DNA from: Gammaproteobacteria bacterium
GTDB taxonomy: Bacteria; Pseudomonadota; Gammaproteobacteria; JABCZS01
Reading direction: 5' to 3'
Assembly (NCBI GenBank): GCA_013289085.1
Contig: JABDAR010000011.1
Coordinates: forward strand, 1-41,867
Length of the DNA stretch: 41,867 nucleotides
In this document: one piece after another, positions 9,415 through 18,776 of the stretch
Position numbering within the stretch: position 1 is the first letter of the stretch
Layout: each line of letters starts with the position of its first letter
Made by a program: the position numbers and the translations under genes
The notes under the pieces: model-generated
Told to the model about the DNA's origin: nothing
Databases searched by the model: none
The model's input: the letters and a program-made list of their open reading frames with translations, nothing else

Positions 9415-10142
9415 AAGGCCTCACTTATATTTATCATTTGCACAAATACCTCTGGTTTTAAAGCTGCGCCGCCAATTAAGGCACCATCAATATTCGGCTG
9501 CATTAAAAACTCGCGAATATTTTCAGCATTCGCACTGCCACCATATAAAATCCGCGTAGTCTGCAAACTTGCTTTTCGAATCAACTCATGCACTTTGTTA
9601 GCATCAAGAGGATTCGCAGCAAGCCCTGTGCCTATTGCCCAAATCGGCTCATAAGCAATCACTAATTTTTCAAGCTGCTCAGTAGTTAAACTATCAACAA
9701 CCGAGCGTACTTGCGATAAAACAATCGCTTCAGTTTCGCCATTTTGTTTTTGCGTCGCATTTTCACCTACACATAATATAGGCACTAATCCCGCATCAAG
9801 CGCACGCTGACATTTTGCAGCAATTATCTTATCCGTCTCACCACAATATTGCCTGCGTTCCGAATGGCCAATAATAACATAATCACAAGCCAATTGGCTA
9901 AGCATCTTTGCACTAATTTGCCCAGTATAAGCACCATTATCTTGATCGCTAACATCTTGCGCACCATAAGCAATTTGACTATCTTTAAATAAATTTTGAG
10001 TTTGTGGTAAAAAAATAAAAGGCGGACAAATAGCAATACCCACCCCAGAATAAGATTTTGCTAATAATGCTTCATGCATTTGCGACAGCAAATCCAAACT
10101 GCCATTCATTTTCCAGTTAGCAACGAGTAATGTTTTGCGCAC
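9396..10142 (-). CDS. tpiA: Triosephosphate isomerase
   Basis: Interconverts dihydroxyacetone phosphate and glyceraldehyde 3-phosphate in glycolysis and gluconeogenesis; cytosolic. Catalytic residues are visible: Lys in VANWKMN, His in IIGHSERR and Glu in AYEPIWAIGTG, plus the phosphate-binding LYGGSANAENI region. It has 248 residues. The start is GTG, supported by GAGGA nine bases upstream and by alignment with the family N-terminus. The upstream terminator hairpin ends only about 20 bases before the start, so its transcription is not straightforward. Confidence 0.95.
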   Translation of the reverse strand: MRKTLLVANWKMNGSLDLLSQMHEALLAKSYSGVGIAICPPFIFLPQTQNLFKDSQIAYGAQDVSDQDNGAYTGQISAKMLSQLACDYVIIGHSERRQYCGETDKIIAAKCQRALDAGLVPILCVGENATQKQNGETEAIVLSQVRSVVDSLTTEQLEKLVIAYEPIWAIGTGLAANPLDANKVHELIRKASLQTTRILYGGSANAENIREFLMQPNIDGALIGGAALKPEVFVQMINISEALCTKVY

Positions 10143-10162
10143 TTATTTATTCCTCACAAAAG

Positions 10163-10190
10163 AAAAAAGGGGCACTGTTGTGCCCCTTAA
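10163..10190 (-). terminator. Rho-independent terminator of the porin gene
   Basis: On the minus strand a 9-bp stem (AAGGGGCAC with GTGCCCCTT, loop of 4 bases at 10176-10179) is followed directly by a T-rich run (TTTTTTCTTTT). It starts about 20 bases after the porin stop codon. The tract ends about 20 bases before the tpiA start, so it could also act as an attenuator in front of tpiA. Confidence 0.85.
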
Positions 10191-10209
10191 TATACCAGTC
10201 TCTAAAGAC

Positions 10210-11250
10210 TTAGAACACACCTTTAAGCAACAAGTAAGGACCAGAATATGAAGCATCAAGTAGCTCAGACTCAGATCTTGTTGTAGTTATAAAACCACCA
10301 CCAGTCCCTATTTCGGTGTGTGTAGTCACTTCATTAATGGCTTCATCATAATAATCAGCCAAATAGCCTAATTCTATACCTAAGGTAGATTCTTCATCAC
10401 CAAAGTAATAAACATAGTCAATACCGATATTCCCTCTTAAATTAAGAACAGCGTGATTATCAAGATCGTCTGTAGCTTCTGCAAGAGTCATTAAGTTTCC
10501 TGCGATATTCTCCGTTGTATTGGTATTACTATCTACATCCCCTAAAAAATATGCCAGTGATGCTCCAGCTACAATCCCAAAACCTTGACCAAAATCATAT
10601 CGCCCATCCGCGCCGACTCTAGGGCCAAAGCCTTTAAATTCACTATTATTATTTTGGGTCATGGAAAAGCTCTCAACAATTTCACTTGTATAAGTTGAAT
10701 CGCTGTTTTGTTCAATTTCAACATAAGATATGCCTGCTAAAAAACGCATTTGTACATAATCACCTATATCTAAAAACTGACTTAACATTAAATCAACCGC
10801 ATTAAATTCATTTTTCAATTCATTATTCGCCTCATTAAGAAGCGGAGATCGAAATAGTCTTTCGTCTGCTCCCGGAGGTAAAAGACGTGTACCATCCTCA
10901 GTTAATATTGCAACAGAATCATTGCTATCCGCATTTAAGCCACGATAAGACAGCTCAATACCATTGGCTGTATTCTCAAAAACATACCCCAATGAAGCTT
11001 CAAAGCCCCAATCATATTCTGTATTGTTAAACACTGAGGTCACAGGAATGTTGCCGGGTGGATTTGGGTTTGCAGTATCATATATTTCCGCGTACGGTCC
11101 AACATCAGATCCTGGTACTGCATAAAATGTACCGACGGATGCGGTCATGCCACCTTCTAATGTAGGTGCATAAGCCATTTGTTCTGCAAAAGCTGCAGAG
11201 GATAACGCCAGTAAAGAAGACAAAGATGAAACAAACAAAATCCTTTTCAT
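10210..11250 (-). CDS. Legionella-type pore-forming outer membrane protein
   Basis: A 346-residue outer-membrane beta-barrel candidate. The signal peptide is clear: MKR, a hydrophobic core, then cleavage after AFA at about residue 22. The mature part alternates hydrophobic and polar residues, with barrel-strand pieces such as YDWGFEASLGYVF, GIELSYRGLN, MRFLAGISYVEIEQ and FGIVAGASLAYFLGDV, and ends in phenylalanine as outer-membrane proteins do. The pattern fits the Legionella major outer-membrane/Lpg1974-like porin family as I know it; no search was run. It has its own promoter (11294-11322) and terminator, and an SD GAGGA nine bases before the ATG. It separates glmM from tpiA, which are adjacent in related genomes. 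Confidence 0.8.
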   Translation of the reverse strand: MKRILFVSSLSSLLALSSAAFAEQMAYAPTLEGGMTASVGTFYAVPGSDVGPYAEIYDTANPNPPGNIPVTSVFNNTEYDWGFEASLGYVFENTANGIELSYRGLNADSNDSVAILTEDGTRLLPPGADERLFRSPLLNEANNELKNEFNAVDLMLSQFLDIGDYVQMRFLAGISYVEIEQNSDSTYTSEIVESFSMTQNNNSEFKGFGPRVGADGRYDFGQGFGIVAGASLAYFLGDVDSNTNTTENIAGNLMTLAEATDDLDNHAVLNLRGNIGIDYVYYFGDEESTLGIELGYLADYYDEAINEVTTHTEIGTGGGFITTTRSESELLDASYSGPYLLLKGVF

Positions 11251-11293
11251 AATAATAATCCTCTAAACTATGTAGTAGTAAAACGTTTTTAAT

Positions 11294-11322
11294 ATTATAG
11301 AATTAAAAACTTAGTATGCAAA
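11294..11322 (-). promoter_or_regulatory. Probable sigma-70 promoter of the porin gene
   Basis: On the minus strand the -35-like TTTGCA (11317-11322) and a perfect -10 TATAAT (11294-11299) are 17 bases apart. Transcription would start near 11287, giving a leader of about 37 bases that contains the GAGGA ribosome-binding site. It lies in the 107-base gap between vapC and the porin gene. Confidence 0.65.
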
Positions 11323-11357
11323 CATCGCAGCAAGTTCCTCAGCAATACTATGCACCA

Positions 11358-11759
11358 TCAAGCCGCCCAATTTTCTACTTTTAATTTAGGCACTCGAGAA
11401 AATTCTTTTACATTATTCGTCACTAAAACTGCATTCAAACATCGTGCATGCGCAGCTATGATTAAATCCAATGGACCAATAACATTTCCTGATTTTTCAA
11501 GATGTGTTCTTATTTCACCATAATTACAAGCTGCCCGATCATCAAATGGCATAATATCCAATGGCAAAATGAATTCTTCTAACGCTGCTTTATTTTTTTT
11601 CTGATGCGTACTTTTTTCAACGCCGTACATGAGTTCAGCAAAAGTCATAGAAGAAATGCAAATATCTCCCACATTAAATAATTTAAATTTTTTAATCACT
11701 GCTTGTGGGTTCTGTTTAATAATATAAATACAAATATTGGTATCCAGCATATATTTCAT
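11358..11759 (-). CDS. vapC: VapC-family PIN-domain toxin (ribonuclease)
   Basis: A toxin of a type II toxin-antitoxin pair; VapC proteins are Mg-dependent ribonucleases, often cutting tRNA. The 133-residue PIN domain begins MLDTN (Asp6), has the acidic residue Glu42 in FAELMYGVEKS, Asp98 in GPLDLIIAAHA, and ends with TNNVKEFSRVPKLKVENW. All expected acidic active-site positions appear intact except that the last, usually TND or TNN, is TNN, which is common. Its ATG overlaps the vapB stop by one base, the classic coupled arrangement. The RNA target cannot be told from sequence. Confidence 0.92.
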   Translation of the reverse strand: MKYMLDTNICIYIIKQNPQAVIKKFKLFNVGDICISSMTFAELMYGVEKSTHQKKNKAALEEFILPLDIMPFDDRAACNYGEIRTHLEKSGNVIGPLDLIIAAHARCLNAVLVTNNVKEFSRVPKLKVENWAA

Positions 11760-11989
11760 TAAAAAAGATCCTCCCTGTCTTGTTGTGTAGGCTGCTCCCG
11801 CTCTTCCATAAAATCCGGCGAAAATTTATTCAAACTATCAAATAACGGTTGCCATGGATCCTGTATGGGCAGCAAAACAGTTGCATTGCCTACTTTTTTA
11901 ATAAAAACCTCATCCCCCTCAAAGCGAAACTCTTTAGGCAGCCGTACTGCCTGGCTTTGACCATTTTGAAATAATTTGGCTGTTTTCAT
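11759..11989 (-). CDS. vapB: VapB-family AbrB/SpoVT antitoxin
   Basis: Antitoxin partner of the adjacent vapC. The 76-residue protein has an N-terminal AbrB-like DNA-binding swapped-hairpin sequence (TAKLFQNGQSQAVRLPKEFRF), then an acidic C-terminal tail (FSPDFMEEREQ...REDLF) expected to wrap the toxin. The ATG at 11989 is chosen because GAGG sits eight bases upstream; a GTG at 12001 would place the ribosome-binding site inside the gene. VapB proteins usually repress their own promoter, and an AT-rich palindrome lies directly upstream. Confidence 0.9.
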   Translation of the reverse strand: MKTAKLFQNGQSQAVRLPKEFRFEGDEVFIKKVGNATVLLPIQDPWQPLFDSLNKFSPDFMEEREQPTQQDREDLF

Positions 11990-12001
11990 GCTGAACCTCA
12001 C

Positions 12002-12040
12002 GCAAAATAGTATATATTATAAAGTATATACTATTTGCGC
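12002..12040 (-). promoter_or_regulatory. vapBC promoter and likely operator palindrome
   Basis: An inverted repeat with perfect 12-base arms (aaatagtatata and tatatactattt) around an 8-base centre, flanked by gcg-like ends. On the minus strand a TATAAT -10 (12016-12021) lies inside the palindrome; no good -35 is seen. The position between glmM and vapB, overlapping the -10, fits autoregulation by VapB or VapBC. This is inference from the family. Confidence 0.65.
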
Positions 12041-12047
12041 GAGCTTT

Positions 12048-13370
12048 TCAAGCCTTGATATATCCTACTACCGCTGCTAGTTCTTGCGCAATCATTTTAA
12101 CTTCTGCAGCATCTTCACCTTCTACCATAACCCGTACAATAGGCTCAGTGCCTGAGCAGCGTAATAATATTCGACCCCTATTTTGTAGAGTTTTTTCGGC
12201 TTGTTGAATGGCTAATTGAATTTTTGGATTTGATAAGACATCATATTTTTTTTCTAATTTTACATTTATTAATGTTTGTGGAAAATATAACATGTCTTTT
12301 TGTAAGTCATATAATGACGATTTTTGTTGCATCATGATACGTAATATTTGTAATGCTGCGATGATGCCGTCTCCTGTGGTCGTTTGTTCTAGACAAATCA
12401 TATGACCTGAAGATTCACCGCCGAGGGTCCAATTTTTTTGTTTTAATAATTCTAAAACATAACGATCGCCTACATTTGCGCGGGCAAAAGGGATATTTAA
12501 ATTTTCCAGGCTGCGCTCTAAACCTAAATTACTCATGAGTGTGCCGACAACGCCGGTAATATTTTTTTTGTATTTTGCAAGTACATATAAAATTCTATCG
12601 CCGTCGATTAAATTGCCTTTATTATCCACCAGAATCACGCGATCGCCATCGCCGTCAAAGGCTATGCCGATATCTGCTTTTTCTGCTATAACGCGTGCTT
12701 GTAAATTTTTTGGAGCGGTCGAACCGCAATCGACATTAATATTTAAGCCATCAGGTGTATGTGCGATTGCAATCACTTCTGCACCTAATTGTGCAAATAA
12801 TTCTGGAGCCACATGATAAGTTGCGCCATTTGCGCAATCCAAAACAATTTTTAAACCTTGTAAATTTTGATGTTCACAAGAATTCATACAAAATTCTTGA
12901 TATTGAGCAACTGCTTTAGCAACACGATAGGCTTTGCCGAGTTTATTAGCGGCCACTGTTTTAATGGGCTCTCGTAATTTTGCTTCTATCGCTAATTCAA
13001 CTTCATCTGATAATTTTTGCCCGTCGTGACAAAAAAACTTAATGCCATTATCTTGATAAGGATTATGTGAAGCACTGATGACGATACCCGCAATGGCATC
13101 GGTTTTCTGGGTTAAATAAGCAATGCCTGGAGTTGGCATAACGCCTAATAAACCCACATTGACACCGGCTGCAGAAAGACCCGCTTCTAATGCTGATTCA
13201 AACATATAACCTGAAATGCGGGTGTCTTTACCAATTAATACCGAATGAGTATTATTTTGTGCAAATACAGTGCCGGCTGCAAAACCTAAATGCAGCATAA
13301 AATCTGGGGTAATAGGGCTTGTGCCAACGATTCCACGAATACCATCCGTGCCAAAATATTGTTTAGTCAT
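12048..13370 (-). CDS. glmM: Phosphoglucosamine mutase
   Basis: Converts glucosamine 6-phosphate to glucosamine 1-phosphate, a precursor of UDP-GlcNAc for peptidoglycan and lipopolysaccharide. The 440-residue protein begins [13 protein letters not shown]. The phosphoserine loop [10 protein letters not shown] (Ser101), the metal loop [12 protein letters not shown], the sugar loop GGESSGH and the phosphate-binding [15 protein letters not shown] are all present. The ATG at 13370 overlaps the folP stop by eight bases; a start four codons earlier is unlikely. It is the last gene of the rlmE-ftsH-folP-glmM run. Confidence 0.97.
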   Translation of the reverse strand: MTKQYFGTDGIRGIVGTSPITPDFMLHLGFAAGTVFAQNNTHSVLIGKDTRISGYMFESALEAGLSAAGVNVGLLGVMPTPGIAYLTQKTDAIAGIVISASHNPYQDNGIKFFCHDGQKLSDEVELAIEAKLREPIKTVAANKLGKAYRVAKAVAQYQEFCMNSCEHQNLQGLKIVLDCANGATYHVAPELFAQLGAEVIAIAHTPDGLNINVDCGSTAPKNLQARVIAEKADIGIAFDGDGDRVILVDNKGNLIDGDRILYVLAKYKKNITGVVGTLMSNLGLERSLENLNIPFARANVGDRYVLELLKQKNWTLGGESSGHMICLEQTTTGDGIIAALQILRIMMQQKSSLYDLQKDMLYFPQTLINVKLEKKYDVLSNPKIQLAIQQAEKTLQNRGRILLRCSGTEPIVRVMVEGEDAAEVKMIAQELAAVVGYIKA

Positions 13371-14172
13371 GTTGTTTCTCATTCACTGCGAACAAAATAC
13401 GTAAAGCATCACGGGTCGCGCCCACATCATGTACACGCAAAATATTTGCGCCTTGTTGCACAGCTAAAATAGCTGCTGCTAAACTACCTGCCAAACGTTC
13501 TTGTGGCCCTTGCTGTGTGGCTACACCTATCCAAGTTTTTCGTGATAATCCTACTAATAAAGGTTGTTGTAACGTTTTAAATTGTTTCAGTTCGCGTAAT
13601 AAAATCAAATTATGTTCATAAGTTTTCCCAAAACCAAAACCCGGATCGATGATAATATTTTCGCGTGCAATACCAGCTTTTATACATGCTTCTACGCGCT
13701 GTTTTAGAAATTCAATAATATCGGCGGTAACATTTTCATAAACAGGGTTTTGTTGCATAGTGCTGGGTGTGCCTTGCATATGCATTAAACATACGGGAAT
13801 ATTTAACTGCGCAGCAATATGTAAAGTGTGTTCATTTTGCAGTGCGTTGACATCATTAATCATTGATGCACCCGCTTTGACGGCTTCTGTCATAACCTCG
13901 GCATGACGCGTATCCACTGAAATCCGTATATCAAAACGTGTACGCAGTGCGCTAATAACAGGAATAACGCGATCTAATTCTTCTTGTAATGATACAGGTA
14001 TTGCATTAGGGCAAGTGGACTCACCACCCACATCAATAATATCTGCACCTTGCGCTAACATAAGATCTGTTTGCAAAATGGCTTTATCTAATGAATTAAA
14101 TTGCCCACCGTCAGAAAAGGAATCTGGGGTGACATTGAGAATACCCATAATAGAAACAGAATTATTCACCAT
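13363..14172 (-). CDS. folP: Dihydropteroate synthase
   Basis: Condenses p-aminobenzoate with the pterin pyrophosphate in folate synthesis; the sulfonamide target. The TIM-barrel motifs are all visible: [45 protein letters not shown] and [14 protein letters not shown]. It has 269 residues. The ATG at 14172 is preferred over a TTG one codon upstream; it lies three bases after the ftsH stop, so it is likely translated by coupling. It overlaps glmM. Confidence 0.96.
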   Translation of the reverse strand: MVNNSVSIMGILNVTPDSFSDGGQFNSLDKAILQTDLMLAQGADIIDVGGESTCPNAIPVSLQEELDRVIPVISALRTRFDIRISVDTRHAEVMTEAVKAGASMINDVNALQNEHTLHIAAQLNIPVCLMHMQGTPSTMQQNPVYENVTADIIEFLKQRVEACIKAGIARENIIIDPGFGFGKTYEHNLILLRELKQFKTLQQPLLVGLSRKTWIGVATQQGPQERLAGSLAAAILAVQQGANILRVHDVGATRDALRILFAVNEKQHD

Positions 14173-14175
14173 CAA

Positions 14176-16101
14176 TCACTTCACCGGTTTGCCGGCAGCA
14201 TCATCGGGTGTTTCTGCAGCGTTATTTACTGTAGACACCGAGGTTTTATCGATATGAATATCATGGTGATTATCAGGTACATCCCAACCTTCTGGTGGTT
14301 TGGGTTCCTTGCCTGCCATGATATCTTGAATTTGATCAAAGTTGAGCGTTTCATATTTAAGTAATGCCGCAGCCATAGTGTGTAATTTATCTTTATTTTC
14401 CATTAACACTTGTTTTGCAGTGGCATAAGCTTTATCAATAATCGCACGCACTTCTTCATCAATCGCATGTGCTGTTTCATCAGAAACTTCTTTATGCTGA
14501 TTCATTGAGTGGCCTAAAAATACTTCACCTTCTTTTTGACCATAAGCAAGTGGTCCTAATTTTTCAGACAAGCCCCATTTTGTGACCATATTACGCGCAA
14601 GTTCTGTGGCTTTTTCTATATCATTAGAAGCACCTGTTGTGACCGCTTGCGATCCAAAAATAATTTCTTCTGCAAGTCTGCCGCCAAATAAAGACGCTAA
14701 TTGACTTTCTAATCTTTGCTTAGTGTAACTGTAACGATCTTCTTCAGGTAAATGCATAGTCACACCTAAAGCACGTCCACGCGGAATAATAGTGACTTTA
14801 TAAACGGGATCATGTTCAGGGACTTTACGGCCAACGATGGTATGACCTGATTCATGATACGCTGTTAATGTGCGTTCTTTTTCACTCATCACCATAGATC
14901 TGCGTTCTGCGCCCATCATGATTTTATCTTTTGCACGTTCAAATTGCGCCATGTCCACAATAGTTTTATTGGCACGCGCAGTTAATAATGCAGCTTCATT
15001 CACTAAATTTTCTAAATCTGCACCCGAAAATCCAGGTGTGCCGCGTGCTAATACACCCGGATTAACATCCGGCGCTGCAGTAATTTTTTTCATGTGCACA
15101 CGTAAAATTTGCTCACGTCCACGAATATCAGGTAATGGTACAACTACTTGTCTATCAAAACGACCTGGGCGTAATAATGCAGGATCTAAAACATCAGGAC
15201 GGTTGGTGGCAGCAATCACAATCACGCCTTCTGTGCCTTCAAAACCATCCATTTCTACTAATAATTGGTTTAATGTTTGTTCACGTTCATCATGTCCGCC
15301 GCCTAAACCTGCGCCTCTGTGCCGTCCGACCGCATCAATTTCATCGATGAAAATAATACAAGGCGCTTGTTTTTTCGCTTGTTCAAACATATCACGGACG
15401 CGCGATGCACCAACACCCACAAACATTTCCACAAAATCAGAACCGGAAATACTAAAGAAAGGTACTTTGGCTTCACCTGCGATTGCTTTTGCTAATAAAG
15501 TTTTACCAGTCCCTGGACTACCGACCATTAAAATACCTTTAGGAATATGACCACCGACACGTTGGAATTTTTGTGGATCGCGTAAAAAGTCTACAAGTTC
15601 CGCCACTTCTTCTTTGGCTTCTTCAATACCAGCAACATCGGCTAATGTTACTTTGACTTGATCAGGATTTAATAAACGCGCTTTACTTTTACCAAAGGAA
15701 AATGCGCCCTTTCCACCCGCGCCACCTTGCATTTGACGCATAAAGAAAATCCACACACCAATAAATAAAATAATCGGGAACCAGTTAATAAAAATTTGCA
15801 TCAAAAGACTGGGCTGTTCTGGCGGTTTACCTTGCACTTGCACATGATTATCTAATAGATCACCAATTAAACCTTGATCTTCCATAGGCATATAAGTAGT
15901 AAACGGTTCGTTGACCCGATTAAGCCCATGAATGGTTTTGTCAGTAATAGTGACTTGTTTCACATCGCCTCTATCGACCATATCGAGGAATTGCGAATAA
16001 TCTAAAGCAACACCACTTTTAGTAGCGCTCGATCCAAAGTTGCTGAAAATGGAAATCAGGATAATGGCTATCACTAACCACATTAATAAATTTTTCATCA
16101 T
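14176..16101 (-). CDS. ftsH: ATP-dependent zinc metalloprotease FtsH
   Basis: A membrane-anchored AAA+ protease that degrades damaged or regulatory membrane and cytosolic proteins. Two transmembrane helices lie at about residues 5-21 and 105-121 with a periplasmic part between. The AAA domain has Walker A GSPGTGKT (about 194-201), Walker B IIFIDEID and the second region of homology ([19 protein letters not shown]). The protease zinc site is HESGH (about 416-420). The C-terminus is hydrophilic. It has about 641 residues. The start is uncertain: an ATG at 16101, one at 16098, or a TTG at 16110 that has AGGA seven bases upstream and overlaps the rlmE stop. Confidence 0.96.
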   Translation of the reverse strand: MMKNLLMWLVIAIILISIFSNFGSSATKSGVALDYSQFLDMVDRGDVKQVTITDKTIHGLNRVNEPFTTYMPMEDQGLIGDLLDNHVQVQGKPPEQPSLLMQIFINWFPIILFIGVWIFFMRQMQGGAGGKGAFSFGKSKARLLNPDQVKVTLADVAGIEEAKEEVAELVDFLRDPQKFQRVGGHIPKGILMVGSPGTGKTLLAKAIAGEAKVPFFSISGSDFVEMFVGVGASRVRDMFEQAKKQAPCIIFIDEIDAVGRHRGAGLGGGHDEREQTLNQLLVEMDGFEGTEGVIVIAATNRPDVLDPALLRPGRFDRQVVVPLPDIRGREQILRVHMKKITAAPDVNPGVLARGTPGFSGADLENLVNEAALLTARANKTIVDMAQFERAKDKIMMGAERRSMVMSEKERTLTAYHESGHTIVGRKVPEHDPVYKVTIIPRGRALGVTMHLPEEDRYSYTKQRLESQLASLFGGRLAEEIIFGSQAVTTGASNDIEKATELARNMVTKWGLSEKLGPLAYGQKEGEVFLGHSMNQHKEVSDETAHAIDEEVRAIIDKAYATAKQVLMENKDKLHTMAAALLKYETLNFDQIQDIMAGKEPKPPEGWDVPDNHHDIHIDKTSVSTVNNAAETPDDAAGKPVK

Positions 16102-16106
16102 ATCGT

Positions 16107-16736
16107 TCAAAGTTCTGTCCTCTTATGGCCACTCGCGAGTATATAAACTTCTCGTGATTGTGCACGTGAAGCTTGGGGCTTAACTACACGTACTTTATCA
16201 TATTTTTGCTTAATCGACTGCAAAAACTCAGTAAAACCTGCCCCTTGGAAGGCTTTAAGCAACAATCCACCACCATCAGGTAATAGTTTATCGGCTAAAT
16301 CAAGCACACATTGAGCTAAGTTTAGCGCACGCGCGGCATCCATCGTGGCATTTCCGGTTAAATCAGGTGCACAATCAGAAATCACCCAATTAACAGCCCG
16401 CTTTCCTAATGCAGTTTTTAAGTCATCTAACATTATATCGCTTTCGATGTCACCTTGCAAAATAAGGGTATTTTCAACAGGATTCATGGGCAAGAGATCA
16501 ACTGCTATCAATAAACCTTTTTTTCCAAGTTGTTTAGCTAATAACTCGGTCCAACTGCCAGGAGCAGCACCAAGTTCTACGACCACCATACCTGGTTGTA
16601 AGAAACGATATTTGTCTTGGATTTCAGTTAATTTAAATACCGCGCGCGAACGCTGCCCTTCGTGCTGGGCGCGTTTAACGAAAGGGTCGTTGATATGTTG
16701 CTTGAACCAAGCTTTGCTGTTTTTGGGACTGGACAT
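16107..16736 (-). CDS. rlmE: 23S rRNA 2'-O-methyltransferase (U2552)
   Basis: Methylates U2552 of 23S rRNA using S-adenosylmethionine, a late step of large-subunit assembly. At 209 residues it has the same length as the E. coli enzyme. The SAM loop [15 protein letters not shown] and the catalytic K-D-K pattern ([32 protein letters not shown]), with Glu in SREVYIL, are present. The start at 16736 matches the family N-terminus ([17 protein letters not shown]); no strong SD is seen. The frame continues upstream as a hydrophobic stretch, rejected because it runs into the divergent gene's promoter. It leads the ftsH-folP-glmM run. Confidence 0.95.
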   Translation of the reverse strand: MSSPKNSKAWFKQHINDPFVKRAQHEGQRSRAVFKLTEIQDKYRFLQPGMVVVELGAAPGSWTELLAKQLGKKGLLIAVDLLPMNPVENTLILQGDIESDIMLDDLKTALGKRAVNWVISDCAPDLTGNATMDAARALNLAQCVLDLADKLLPDGGGLLLKAFQGAGFTEFLQSIKQKYDKVRVVKPQASRAQSREVYILASGHKRTEL

Positions 16737-16744
16737 TGTGATAA

Positions 16745-16774
16745 TGATAACAAGAAACAGAAAGCCTGTATAAT
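16745..16774 (+). promoter_or_regulatory. Possible promoter of the 16806-18776 gene
   Basis: A perfect TATAAT -10 (16769-16774) lies about 32 bases before the ATG, with a weak -35-like TGATAA (16745-16750) at an 18-base spacing. It sits in the divergent region shared with rlmE. The weak -35 could mean dependence on an activator, but that cannot be decided from sequence. Confidence 0.45.
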
Positions 16775-16805
16775 AATTTTGCATAATCATAAACAAGGCG
16801 AACAA

Positions 16806-18776
16806 ATGAAGATTAGTATAGCTAAAACATCCTATGACACCTCTAATCCTCAATCCCTGAAGACTTTGCGCGAGGATTTGAAAAACATAGCTAACATTGC
16901 CACGGTAAAATCACAAATAGAACATGAACATTACGTCACTGATGCTGACATTGCTATTTATCAACTGATAGAGCCATCAGCTAAAAAAATAAGATTTCAA
17001 CAACGTTATGTCCAACAAGGCACAACGACCTCTTCTGTTTATTCTTTCTTAAATGGACACTTTTATTTGTTACCACAACGTGAAAATTTAGCAGATATTC
17101 CATATGTGTTAATCACAAAATATCTTTATGAAAGTAATCGGCATGGAGAAACGCAAGAACCCAGTGCATCGTTGAGATCAATGATTAACAAGTTTATTCC
17201 TAATGTAGCCAATAAAAATGAGCTTGCTTTAAAGAAAATATTGATGGAACGTGAAGAAACTGCTCAAACTTATTTTGGTGATGAATTATCAGATAACTCA
17301 GACAGTGATGATGAAACACAATTCAAAACAAAATCTGTTGCAGAAAGATTATCTATTAATGCAAATGCAACTGTTCTTGCAAATCGGGCAAGTAAGCAAA
17401 GATATGAATCAGCCATCAGTCGTAAAAATGGGACTGCACCATCACCCGATATTGCTAAGCAAGCTTCTATCCCAAGAGATACCGCTTTTAATAATAATAC
17501 TCGACGTCAAGCAATAGCAGACCTGGAAATAATTAATCAAAAACTTAAAGAAAATTATCAGCTGACACCTGCTTTCCTTCATGGTCTTAATACAAAATTT
17601 GTGGTTGCCCAATACCGTGGTATTCATTATTTCAATTCAAACTGGGGGGCCCAAGAAAGGCGAACTCACAGAAAAATAGATGAACAAGGCCAAGCACAAT
17701 TTAGCAGTGCTGCACTCGCTTCTGCAGGCGTTCAATCTTATGAACATTACGTACAAATACTTGCGTCTCCACAAAAAGATGAACTGTTTAAAATATTAGA
17801 AGCCCATGCGAGCTCACTTGAAAATAAATTACTGGCAATGCAACATTCTGGACCTATTGAATATAACGGTCAGATATATTTAAGCCTATTTCATTTAATT
17901 CAATTTTGGTATTCATCAGATTATGATGGCTTTCCACAGCTTATTAAAAAAGATTTAGACAAAGCCGAAAATAGCCTATTAAAAGATTATCTTTCCTCAC
18001 CCTATCGACCTTTACTGTCAACAGGCGATATAGGACGCCATGCGCTTTTTTATGCTTATGGCGCAAAAATATATAAAGGCCATGAACATCAACGTTTAGA
18101 TCCAGCTTGGCATAGTGACGGCACCGTTGAACGTCCTTATTCCGGTAAAGTATATGTGAGTTTGCACCCTTTAAATGATTATACTGAGCGTAAACCCACC
18201 CATATTACTTCACAATTTATCCATGGTTTAATTCAACTCAGTAATATTATTTCAGCCGAACGGGAAACATCGTTTTTGGGTTATATGCCTAAAGATCGTG
18301 TGGTGTTACAGCATCTTGCTAAATACCCATCATTTAAAGGGGTTTACAAAGAAATTTATCAACACAAATACGGTCTTTACCCTGCTCTTTATGCAAAAAT
18401 GCAAGAAATGTTGAAAAAAAATCCACCGCATAGTGCTGAGCGCAAACGCGTTATCTTAATTTTGGAAGAATATTTTTGTGCTTATCAAGAGATGCGTTTA
18501 ATTACAGAGGCTGCGCGCATCGCATCCGAACGTGGTGAAGTGTTAATTTATCGTGATGAAGATGGTGGGTTCTCTTTAGAGCCGCCTGATACGCCCTCGA
18601 CTCGGGTGAGTAGACTTCACGATTTCATTATGAATAAAAGAGAACAATACGCAAACGCACCTGTTCATAAAAAAATTACGCCTTTATCACAAGAGCGCCG
18701 TGCACAATTAGTACCTCAAAAAATTGAATTTCCAATTGATGCAGATCGTAAAAATCTACTTGAACCAAAGTTATAA
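16806..18776 (+). CDS. Large protein of unknown function, candidate secreted effector
   Basis: I do not recognise this 656-residue protein. It has no signal peptide and no clear transmembrane helix. An acidic, serine-rich low-complexity stretch (DELSDNSDSDDE, about 159-170) and a polar linker to about 235 separate an N-terminal part from a well-folded-looking C-terminal half. That half contains STGDIGRHALFYAYGAKIY (about 406-423), ERPYSGKVYVSLHPLNDY (about 442-459), SAERETSFLGYMPKDRVV (about 483-500) and AKYPSFKGVYKEIYQHKYGL. The helical, soluble, single-gene design resembles Dot/Icm effector candidates in Legionellales; this is inference. The ATG at 16806 has AAGG nearby. The longer frame from 16662 overlaps rlmE and is rejected. 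The stop overlaps the convergent gene by six bases. Confidence 0.8.
   Translation: MKISIAKTSYDTSNPQSLKTLREDLKNIANIATVKSQIEHEHYVTDADIAIYQLIEPSAKKIRFQQRYVQQGTTTSSVYSFLNGHFYLLPQRENLADIPYVLITKYLYESNRHGETQEPSASLRSMINKFIPNVANKNELALKKILMEREETAQTYFGDELSDNSDSDDETQFKTKSVAERLSINANATVLANRASKQRYESAISRKNGTAPSPDIAKQASIPRDTAFNNNTRRQAIADLEIINQKLKENYQLTPAFLHGLNTKFVVAQYRGIHYFNSNWGAQERRTHRKIDEQGQAQFSSAALASAGVQSYEHYVQILASPQKDELFKILEAHASSLENKLLAMQHSGPIEYNGQIYLSLFHLIQFWYSSDYDGFPQLIKKDLDKAENSLLKDYLSSPYRPLLSTGDIGRHALFYAYGAKIYKGHEHQRLDPAWHSDGTVERPYSGKVYVSLHPLNDYTERKPTHITSQFIHGLIQLSNIISAERETSFLGYMPKDRVVLQHLAKYPSFKGVYKEIYQHKYGLYPALYAKMQEMLKKNPPHSAERKRVILILEEYFCAYQEMRLITEAARIASERGEVLIYRDEDGGFSLEPPDTPSTRVSRLHDFIMNKREQYANAPVHKKITPLSQERRAQLVPQKIEFPIDADRKNLLEPKL

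Noticed and set aside
14870-15550. Long plus-strand open frame of 226 codons inside ftsH
   Set aside because: It is antisense to the conserved ftsH AAA domain, has no recognisable protein features and no promoter or ribosome-binding site.
16345-16773. Plus-strand open frame of 142 codons opposite rlmE
   Set aside because: It is antisense to a conserved gene and overlaps the start of another; its composition looks like a shadow frame.
16737-16853. Hydrophobic N-terminal extension of rlmE resembling a signal anchor
   Set aside because: RlmE is a cytosolic enzyme of 209 residues matching the shorter start, and the extension runs through the divergent gene's promoter and 5' end.
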